From: Rhodospirillales bacterium
Lineage (GTDB): Bacteria; Pseudomonadota; Alphaproteobacteria; UBA8366; JADFVY01
Length of the DNA stretch: 5,700 bases
Direction: 5' to 3'
NCBI GenBank assembly: GCA_024644185.1
Contig: JAHELM010000192.1
Span: forward strand, 1 to 5,700
Part shown: one piece after another, positions 1 through 4,675 of the stretch
How positions within the stretch are numbered: position 1 is the first letter of the stretch
How the letters are laid out: each line of letters begins with the position of its first letter
The notes under the pieces: generated by a model
What the model was told of the DNA's origin: nothing
The model's input: the letters and a program-made list of their open reading frames with translations, nothing else
Database searches by the model: none
Program-made: the position numbers and the translations under genes

Positions 1-918
1 CCCCTGAATGCGCTTGCTGCCCATCCAGATCAGCAGGCTGGCAACGGTGATCGCCGCCGCCGTGACGATGGCCAGCGTCGATCCGAAGGGCCAGTCGTTG
101 GCCTTGCCGAACTGGACCTGAATCATGTTGCCGATCATCACGCCGTTCGGTCCGCCAACCAGTTGCGGCGTGATGTAATCGCCAACCGTCGGGATGAACA
201 CCAGCATCCCCGCGGCAACCACGCCAGGCATCGACAGCGGCAGGGTGATGCGCAGGAATCGCTCGAACGGCCCGTCTCCGAGATCGGTGGCGGCCTCCAG
301 GAACGAGCGGTCGATCTTGTCCAGCGAGACGAAGATCGGCAGGATCGCCACCGGCGCCCAGGCATGGGCCAGCGTGATGACGACGGCGATCGGATTGTAC
401 AGCAGGAATTCCAGCGGCTGGTCGATCAGCCCGGTGAATATCAGGGCCGAGTTGATCACCCCGTTATAGCCGAGGATCACCTTCCAGGCGAATACCCGCA
501 GCAGATAGCTGGTCCAGAACGGCACGGTAATCAGAATCAGCCAGATGATCTTGTGCGACTGTACCTTGAAGGCGAGGTAATAGGCGATCGGATAGGCCAG
601 CAGCAACGTCGTCAGCGTGACGACCATCGAGATGATCAGCGATTTGGCGATGATCCACAGATAACCCGAATGACCCAGCACCCCGGCGTAGTTGTCCAGG
701 GTGAAGGTACGATCGATGGTCAGGTAGGTCTGGGTCCAGAAGCTGTAGAGAACCAGCGTTCCGACCGGCAGGCACAGCGCCACGACCAGCAGCAGCATGG
801 TCGGCGACAGCAAGACATAGCCATGAAGGAAGCGGTGGCGCGCGAATACACCGCGCAGCATCGCGTCGAGACCCGTGGTCGGCGACGCGGCTTCGGATAA
901 CTGGGGCTGGTGGGTCAT
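1..918 (-). CDS. PotB-type ABC transporter permease (3' end outside window)
   Basis: This is an inner-membrane permease of a PotB/PotC-like (COG1176-type) importer, forming half of the membrane channel through which the binding protein hands over its ligand. The visible 306 residues start at the ATG read from 918 and no stop is reached before base 1. After a polar N-terminus of about 30 residues come hydrophobic segments near residues 35-60, 88-117, 124-150, 173-196, 233-247 and 282-300. The cytoplasmic EAA loop that docks on the ATPase is clear at about 208-232 (EAATDLGDGPFERF, ending LPLSMPG). It is followed by the family pattern GDYITPQLVGGP (246-257). PotB proteins are usually about 285-310 residues, so little should be missing. 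It lies 109 bases downstream of the binding-protein gene on the same strand. Its ribosome site is weak: AGGA about 13 bases before the ATG, or GGGA directly against it. Transporter type is confident; polyamine specificity is not shown. Confidence 0.93.
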   Translation of the reverse strand, partial: MTHQPQLSEAASPTTGLDAMLRGVFARHRFLHGYVLLSPTMLLLVVALCLPVGTLVLYSFWTQTYLTIDRTFTLDNYAGVLGHSGYLWIIAKSLIISMVVTLTTLLLAYPIAYYLAFKVQSHKIIWLILITVPFWTSYLLRVFAWKVILGYNGVINSALIFTGLIDQPLEFLLYNPIAVVITLAHAWAPVAILPIFVSLDKIDRSFLEAATDLGDGPFERFLRITLPLSMPGVVAAGMLVFIPTVGDYITPQLVGGPNGVMIGNMIQVQFGKANDWPFGSTLAIVTAAAITVASLLIWMGSKRIQG

Positions 919-971
919 TCCCGCGGTACTGTCCTGATTTTCGGTTCTTGCCGGCAAGGCGATGCGAGGGT

Positions 972-1014
972 CCGGAAACCGGCGGGCGACATGCGTGCCG
1001 CCCGCCGGGTCCGG
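972..1014 (-). other. Strong intercistronic inverted repeat (RNA hairpin)
   Basis: A perfect 10-bp stem (979-988 with 999-1008, CCGGCGGGCG/CGCCCGCCGG) encloses a 10-base loop. An outer 5-bp stem (972-976 with 1010-1014) extends it across a small internal bulge. It lies between the stop of the binding-protein gene and the start of the permease gene. No T-run follows it on either strand, so it is not a typical intrinsic terminator. By analogy with hairpins between binding-protein and permease genes in other importer operons, it may protect the upstream message from 3' decay or cause partial termination, giving more binding protein than permease. The structure is seen in the sequence; its role is inferred. 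Confidence 0.75.
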
Positions 1015-1027
1015 TATGCCGTAAGGC

Positions 1028-2131
1028 CTAGAGGCCGGCCTTCACGTCCTCGTACATCTTCACCGTGGCTTCGCGATCGCGGAACTCGCCCGAGAAGATG
1101 CCACCCTTCAGGAAGCCCTCGACGTCACGCGACAGACCGGCCGCATTGATCGCCTCATCGCCCGCCAGGTCGAAGGACTTGGCGTTGGAATGGCCATAGC
1201 CGTATTCGGCGATCATGTAACGCCCGGTTTCCGGCGACAGCATGGCGTCGATGAAGTCCATCGCCGCGGCGACGTCCTTGCAGTCCTTGTGGATGACCAT
1301 GCCGCAGCACCAGGTGATGATGCCTTCCTTCGGCTTCATGTAGCGGACCTTGACGCCCTGATCCAGAAGCCGTTTGACCGAGGCATTCCAGGTGGTGGCG
1401 GCAACGATTTCGCCGCTGGCCAGGGCCTGCTCGATGCTGGTCTCGTCCTCGCCATAGAACCGCACCAGGTCGCGCTGCTTCTTCAGCATGGCCCTGACCT
1501 TCTCGAGGTCGGCCTCGCTCAGGTTCCAGGGGTCGAGGCCGAGATAGGCCGAGGTGTAGGGCACGGTCTCGTCGACGCCGGCGAAGGTAGCGATCTTGCC
1601 CTTGTATTTCTCGTCGAACAGGATGCCCCAGGAATCTTCCTTGATGTCGACCAGATCGGTCCGGTACAGCACCGAGGTATTGCCCCAGTCAAAGGGGACG
1701 AACCACTGCTTGCCGCCGTCCTGGGCTCCTTTCAGCGACTTCAGCGTCGACACCACGTCGGCCCAGTTCTTCAGCTTGCCCGTGTCGATCGGCTGGAGCA
1801 ACTCCGCGTCGCGCCAGCGCCGCACGCTGTAGCTGCAGGGATGCATGACGTCCGGCTTGTAGCCGGCGCGCATCTTCTGGAAGGCCTCTTCCTCGTCCGA
1901 GAAAATCCCGGTTTCCGGGCTGCCGCCATGTTTCTTGATATAGTCGCCGTGCAGCTCCGGGATCTCGTACCCTTCCCAGGTGAAATAGGTGATTTCCCCC
2001 GCCGCCCGGGCACGCCCCGGCACCATGGGCAGGACGGCCACGCCGATACCCAGCGCTGTCAAGCCGCGCAGCAGATCGCGCCGGCGCAGAGAGCCCGATG
2101 CGATACCCTCCATCAATTCCTTCTTGTCCAT
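1028..2131 (-). CDS. PotD-type periplasmic solute-binding protein, Tat-exported
   Basis: This 367-residue extracellular binding protein belongs to the PotD/PotF group (COG0687) and would deliver a cationic or quaternary amine-type ligand to the permease encoded next. The start MDKKELMEG at 2131 is preferred over an in-frame ATG at 2200: it has a GGAGG ribosome site nine bases upstream and places the signal peptide correctly. The N-terminus carries a twin-arginine signal (SLRRRDLLRG, residues 14-23), a hydrophobic stretch (about 24-39) and an ARA-A cleavage site near 43/44, so Tat export after folding is predicted. Pocket positions can be matched by eye to E. coli PotD: W52-E-G-Y55, C99-S-Y101, E188, W248 and W274-C-C276. 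The aromatic residues are kept, but the Asp two residues after the second Trp, a main amine contact in PotD, is Cys276 here. The mature protein has four cysteines (99, 275, 276, 284). Family assignment is strong; the ligand is open. Confidence 0.93.
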   Translation of the reverse strand: MDKKELMEGIASGSLRRRDLLRGLTALGIGVAVLPMVPGRARAAGEITYFTWEGYEIPELHGDYIKKHGGSPETGIFSDEEEAFQKMRAGYKPDVMHPCSYSVRRWRDAELLQPIDTGKLKNWADVVSTLKSLKGAQDGGKQWFVPFDWGNTSVLYRTDLVDIKEDSWGILFDEKYKGKIATFAGVDETVPYTSAYLGLDPWNLSEADLEKVRAMLKKQRDLVRFYGEDETSIEQALASGEIVAATTWNASVKRLLDQGVKVRYMKPKEGIITWCCGMVIHKDCKDVAAAMDFIDAMLSPETGRYMIAEYGYGHSNAKSFDLAGDEAINAAGLSRDVEGFLKGGIFSGEFRDREATVKMYEDVKAGL

Positions 2132-2140
2132 GTCCCTCGT

Positions 2141-2145
2141 CCTCC
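2141..2145 (-). promoter_or_regulatory. Ribosome binding site deciding the binding-protein start
   Basis: GGAGG on the minus strand lies nine bases before the ATG at 2131. The alternative in-frame ATG at 2200 would add 23 arginine-rich residues ahead of the Tat signal and would begin before the 2163-2178 hairpin, so the site fixes the shorter start. Confidence 0.8.
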
Positions 2146-2162
2146 AGTTTCGTGTTGCCTGT

Positions 2163-2178
2163 GGGCGGCGTGCCGCCC
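2163..2178 (-). other. Inverted repeat in the leader of the binding-protein gene
   Basis: GGGCGGC and GCCGCCC (2163-2169, 2172-2178) form a perfect short palindrome, giving as RNA a 6-bp all-GC stem with a four-base loop. It lies in the 91-base gap between the regulator's stop codon and the binding-protein ribosome site. No T-run follows on either strand, so a normal terminator is unlikely. It may separate the regulator message from the transporter message or stabilise the 5' end of the latter. I found no convincing promoter in this gap: minus-strand TATCGT and TTATAC near 2183-2193 lack a good partner at -35. Confidence 0.5.
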
Positions 2179-2222
2179 TCCTGTATAACGATACTCTCAC
2201 CTGTCCGCGGGAAATGCCACGG

Positions 2223-2900
2223 TCAGATGGCCCGCCGTTTGGTCGTCAGCCTGACAGAGTCCGCCAGCGGGCCGAACTCGGCTGGGAAGTAACCGGCCAG
2301 ATAGGCCCTGCAGGCCAGTTTTGCCTGGTTCCGGTCAAAGAATTTCGGGTCGATCACCTGGTCCACCCAAAGTCCGTCGATCATCGCGTTGAATCCCCGG
2401 GCGATGCTGTCGGTGTCCATGTTGGAATACCCGCCGCGATCGGCCATGCGCAAACACAGGTCCCGCGCCTGGTGGAAATATTCTTCCGACAGCTTGGCGC
2501 ACAGTTTCCGGTACTTCGGCTGGCCGCAGGATTCCGCCCAGAAGGCCAGCCAGACCGGAATCTTGGTCGGATTGCAGACTTCGGGTCCCAGATCGGCATC
2601 GATCATGGCATCCAGCGCGGCCACCGGGTCGGGCCCGGCGCGATCGAGCGCGCGTCGCAGCGTGGCCTCGTATTCCTCGGCCAGATGGACCAGCGTCTCG
2701 TAAAGCAGCCCGTCCTTGCTCTTGAAATAGAAATTCACGATCCCCTGCGACAGCCCCGCCGCGGCGGCGACATGCGCCATCGTCGTATGCGCGAATCCGT
2801 GGCGCGCGATGGTTCGCATCGTCGCCTCGATCAATTGTTCGCGCCGCAGGATCTTGACGTCCGCGCGCGCGCCATGGGGTCGGTCCGCTGTCTTTCTCAT
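2223..2900 (-). CDS. TetR-family transcriptional regulator, BetI-type
   Basis: This 225-residue DNA-binding repressor probably controls both divergent arms. The N-terminal TetR domain spans about residues 18-65 (RREQLIEATMRTIARHGFA), with the helix-turn-helix at about 39-60 (TTMAHVAAAAGLSQGIVNFYF) and the typical YF-K-SKDGLL continuation. The C-terminal ligand and dimer domain carries patterns I associate with BetI, the choline-responsive repressor: WLAFWAE (117-123) and ARGFNAMIDGLWV (167-179). At 225 residues it is longer than E. coli BetI (about 195) because of a basic 17-residue N-terminal tail and a C-terminal extension (AYLAGYFPAEFGPL and onwards). No Shine-Dalgarno sequence precedes the ATG at 2900, yet no later start keeps the domain intact. 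There is no bet gene in view, so the name betI is not given; the inducer is more likely the imported substrate or a product of the flavoenzymes. TetR class is certain, BetI subgroup likely. Confidence 0.92.
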   Translation of the reverse strand: MRKTADRPHGARADVKILRREQLIEATMRTIARHGFAHTTMAHVAAAAGLSQGIVNFYFKSKDGLLYETLVHLAEEYEATLRRALDRAGPDPVAALDAMIDADLGPEVCNPTKIPVWLAFWAESCGQPKYRKLCAKLSEEYFHQARDLCLRMADRGGYSNMDTDSIARGFNAMIDGLWVDQVIDPKFFDRNQAKLACRAYLAGYFPAEFGPLADSVRLTTKRRAI

Positions 2901-2909
2901 GCCAGAACG

Positions 2910-2938
2910 ACGATACGGGCTCTCGATAAAAACTGCAA
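2910..2938 (-). promoter_or_regulatory. Possible promoter of the TetR regulator (leaderless?)
   Basis: On the minus strand TTGCAG (2933-2938) and TATCGT (2910-2915) are separated by 17 bases, a moderate sigma-70-like match (3/6 and 4/6). Transcription would begin about 2-4 bases before the ATG at 2900, which fits the absence of a ribosome binding site there. The -35 element overlaps the palindrome at 2934-2945. This is a prediction by eye from weak hexamers. Confidence 0.35.
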
Positions 2939-2945
2939 GTTTGCA
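2934..2945. promoter_or_regulatory. Small palindrome TGCAAGTTTGCA
   Basis: Two 5-base arms, TGCAA and TTGCA, flank a GT centre. It lies 34-45 bases before the regulator's start and covers its candidate -35 box. Its half-site differs from the ATTGAA half-sites nearby, so it may be a site for another protein or chance in an AT-richer stretch. Confidence 0.3.
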
Positions 2946-2957
2946 ATGTCGTACCCG

Positions 2958-2984
2958 TTCAATCTGATTGAATTTTCATTCAAT
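2958..2984. promoter_or_regulatory. Probable TetR/BetI-type operator with an extra half-site
   Basis: The core ATTGAATTTTCATTCAAT (2967-2984) is an 18-bp palindrome with perfect 7-bp arms around a four-base centre, the usual size for a TetR-family site. A further half-site TTCAAT (2958-2963) forms a second inverted repeat with the left arm (TTCAAT, CTG, ATTGAA), so three half-sites alternate over 27 bases. The ATTGA.../...TTCAAT arms resemble the E. coli BetI operator as I recall it, matching the BetI-type regulator encoded 67 bases away. It lies between the divergent genes, close upstream of the candidate plus-strand promoter, so one bound repressor could control both directions. The palindrome is seen; binding by this regulator is inferred. 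Confidence 0.72.
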
Positions 2985-3007
2985 GGGCTGGACGAGGCGT
3001 CGCCCAT
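2983..3007 (+). other. Bulged inverted repeat downstream of the operator
   Basis: ATGGGC (2983-2988) pairs with GCCCAT (3002-3007), and directly inside GACG (2991-2994) pairs with CGTC (2998-3001). This gives a ten-pair stem with a two-base TG bulge and an AGG loop. It abuts the operator and overlaps the candidate -35 box of the flavoenzyme promoter, so if that promoter is right it is a DNA-level element rather than leader RNA. No T-run follows it. Confidence 0.4.
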
Positions 3008-3018
3008 GTGGCTAGAAT
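2989..3018 (+). promoter_or_regulatory. Possible promoter of the flavoenzyme operon
   Basis: TGGACG (2989-2994, 4/6 to TTGACA) and TAGAAT (3013-3018, 5/6 to TATAAT) are 18 bases apart, predicting a start near 3025 and a leader of about 46 bases. The operator palindrome ends five bases before the -35 box, close enough for a bound repressor to block polymerase. The -10 match is good, the -35 only moderate. Confidence 0.42.
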
Positions 3019-3021
3019 GTT

Positions 3022-3058
3022 GTACGATTTCTCTAATCGATACCGTTCTTCGCAACGG
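3022..3058 (+). other. Two small hairpins in the flavoenzyme leader
   Basis: CGATT (3025-3029) pairs with AATCG (3035-3039), extendable by GTA/TAC at 3022-3024 and 3041-3043 with one unpaired A. CCGTT (3043-3047) pairs with AACGG (3054-3058) around a CTTCGC loop. The second stem ends inside the purine-rich ribosome-site region, so it could modulate translation of the first oxidoreductase. Short stems like these also arise by chance. Confidence 0.3.
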
Positions 3059-3067
3059 CGGACAGGA
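3057..3067 (+). promoter_or_regulatory. Ribosome binding region of the first oxidoreductase
   Basis: GGCGGA (3057-3062) lies eight bases before the ATG at 3071, and a second AGGA (3064-3067) only three bases before it. This supports MKTYDAIVIGAG as the true N-terminus instead of an in-frame ATG at 3008, which would add 21 residues unlike the family. Confidence 0.6.
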
Positions 3068-3070
3068 CTC

Positions 3071-4675
3071 ATGAAGACTTACGACGCAATCGTTATCGGT
3101 GCCGGCCACAACGGCCTGACCGCGGCCGCCTATCTGGCGCGCGCCGGCCTCGACGTCGTCGTGGTCGAGCGGAACCCGTTCATCGGCGGCGCCTCGGTCA
3201 GCCGCCAGATTTATCCCGGTTTTACCTATTCCAACTGTTCCTATGTCAGCAGCCTGATGCGGCCGGAGATCATGCGCGAGCTGGAGCTGCCGAAATACGG
3301 GCTGCAGATCGTGCCGTACAATGGCGGCCTGACGATGACGCGCGACGGCGGCTACATCGCCACCTACAAGGACCATGACATGAACCGGCGCGAGATCGCG
3401 CGCCATTCCGCCCGCGATGCCGAGGCCTATGACCGCTATGCGGTGGCGGTGCTGCGGCAGTGCCGCCTCATCAAGCCCATGCTGATGAAAACGCCGGCGG
3501 ACCCGGCATCGCTGAAACCCCGCGACCTGATGGGCCTTGCCGAGCTGGGTCGGGACTTCTGGAAGCTGGGCGAGGAGGGAATGTACGACGCGCTGCGCTT
3601 CTGGACCATGAGTTGCGCCGATTTCCTGGACGAATTTTTCGAAAACGACCTGGTCAAGGCGCATCACGCCGGCTCGTCGATCATCGGGACCGGGCTGGGG
3701 CCGCGCTCGCCGGGATCGGCCTATGTGCTGCTGCACCATTACATGGGCGAGGTCGACGGCAATGTCGGCGCCTGGGGTTTCGCCCGCGGCGGCATGGGCG
3801 CCATCGCCAATGCGCTGGCGGCTTCGTTCCAGTCCCATGGCGGCGAGATCCGCACCGGGGCCGAGGTGGCGCAGGTGATCGTGAAGAACGGCACCGCCAT
3901 CGGCGTCGCCCTGGCCGATGGCGAGGAGATCCGCGGCCGGATCGTCGTCTCCAACATGGATGTCCGGCGCACCTTCCTGAAGGCGATGGACCCGAAGGAC
4001 GTGCCGGCGGATTTTCTGAAATCGGTGCGCAATTTCAAGATCCGCGGCTCGTCGGGCAAGCTGAACATCGCGCTCGACGGCCTGCCCACCTTCAACGGCG
4101 TGCCGAAGGATTGCCCGGCGCTGCAGGGCGACATGCATGTCAGCGACACGATCGAGCACTTCGAACGGGCCTATGACGACTGGAAGAACGGCATGTGGTC
4201 GCGCCGGCCCTATGTCGACATGATGGTGCCGACCCGGATCGATCCGACCATGGCGCCGCCCGGCAAGCATTTCATGTCGATCTTCGTGCAATATGTCCCG
4301 CCGACGCTGGCGGACGGCCCGTGGACGCCGGAAAAACGCGACGCCTTCGGCAAGACCGTCATCGACATGCTGTCGGAATACAGCCCGGACCTGAAGGACC
4401 TGATCCTGCACATGGAGGTGCGCACGCCCTACGAACTCGAGGACGAGGTCGGGCTGACCGAGGGCAATATCTTCATGGGCGAGCTGACGCTCGACCAGAT
4501 CATGTTCAACCGCCCGGTGCCGGGCTACGCCCAGTACCGGGCGCCGGTGCACAATCTGTATATGTGCAGTTCGAGCACCCATCCGGGCGGCGGCGTGATG
4601 GGCGCGCCGGGGGCCAATGCCTCGCGCGAAATCCTGTCCGACTGGAAGTCTCTGGCGAAGCGGGGGCGGTCATGA
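3071..4675 (+). CDS. FAD-dependent oxidoreductase, COG1233 / PYROXD2-like
   Basis: This 534-residue flavoenzyme belongs to the phytoene-dehydrogenase-related family (COG1233). An N-terminal Rossmann fold binds the FAD ADP moiety: YDAIVIGAGHNGL with G10-x-G12-x-x-G15, the ribose-binding acid E33 at the end of the second strand, and a following IGGASVS (38-44). The middle carries GLGPRSPGSAYVLLHH (208-223), GAWGFARGGMGAIANALA (233-250) and VVSNMDVRRTF (292-302). The C-terminal FAD segment is YMCSSSTHPGGGVMGAPGANAS (497-518). Length and these blocks match human PYROXD2 (about 580 residues with a mitochondrial leader) better than carotenoid desaturases, and no carotenoid genes are near. There is no signal peptide, so it acts in the cytoplasm or at the membrane face. 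It is divergent from the BetI-type regulator and overlaps the next gene by four bases. The reaction is unknown; oxidation of an imported amine-type compound is an inference from context. Confidence 0.93.
   Translation: MKTYDAIVIGAGHNGLTAAAYLARAGLDVVVVERNPFIGGASVSRQIYPGFTYSNCSYVSSLMRPEIMRELELPKYGLQIVPYNGGLTMTRDGGYIATYKDHDMNRREIARHSARDAEAYDRYAVAVLRQCRLIKPMLMKTPADPASLKPRDLMGLAELGRDFWKLGEEGMYDALRFWTMSCADFLDEFFENDLVKAHHAGSSIIGTGLGPRSPGSAYVLLHHYMGEVDGNVGAWGFARGGMGAIANALAASFQSHGGEIRTGAEVAQVIVKNGTAIGVALADGEEIRGRIVVSNMDVRRTFLKAMDPKDVPADFLKSVRNFKIRGSSGKLNIALDGLPTFNGVPKDCPALQGDMHVSDTIEHFERAYDDWKNGMWSRRPYVDMMVPTRIDPTMAPPGKHFMSIFVQYVPPTLADGPWTPEKRDAFGKTVIDMLSEYSPDLKDLILHMEVRTPYELEDEVGLTEGNIFMGELTLDQIMFNRPVPGYAQYRAPVHNLYMCSSSTHPGGGVMGAPGANASREILSDWKSLAKRGRS

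Noticed and set aside
163..900. A 245-codon plus-strand open frame opposite the permease gene
   Set aside because: Gln/Arg/Asp-rich shadow; the opposite strand encodes a clear permease with an EAA loop.
1190..2188. A 332-codon plus-strand open frame opposite the binding-protein gene
   Set aside because: Antisense to a recognisable PotD-type protein; no recognisable motif or ribosome site.
2132..2200. A longer N-terminus for the binding protein from the ATG at 2200
   Set aside because: It adds 23 Arg-rich residues before the Tat signal and has a worse ribosome site than the GGAGG-led start at 2131.
2195..2222. Sigma-54-like promoter (minus-strand TGGCA near 2215-2219) ahead of the binding-protein gene
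   Set aside because: The -12 TTGC element is absent at the required spacing, and no sigma-54 activator gene is nearby.
1989..3074. A 361-codon plus-strand open frame crossing the regulator gene and the divergent control region
   Set aside because: It runs antisense through the TetR gene and through the operator region, and its translation has no family features.
2897..4582. A 561-codon open frame on the minus strand opposite the first oxidoreductase
   Set aside because: Its His/Arg/Asp-rich product matches no family I know, and it lies antisense to a clear FAD enzyme. Long antisense frames are expected in GC-rich genes.
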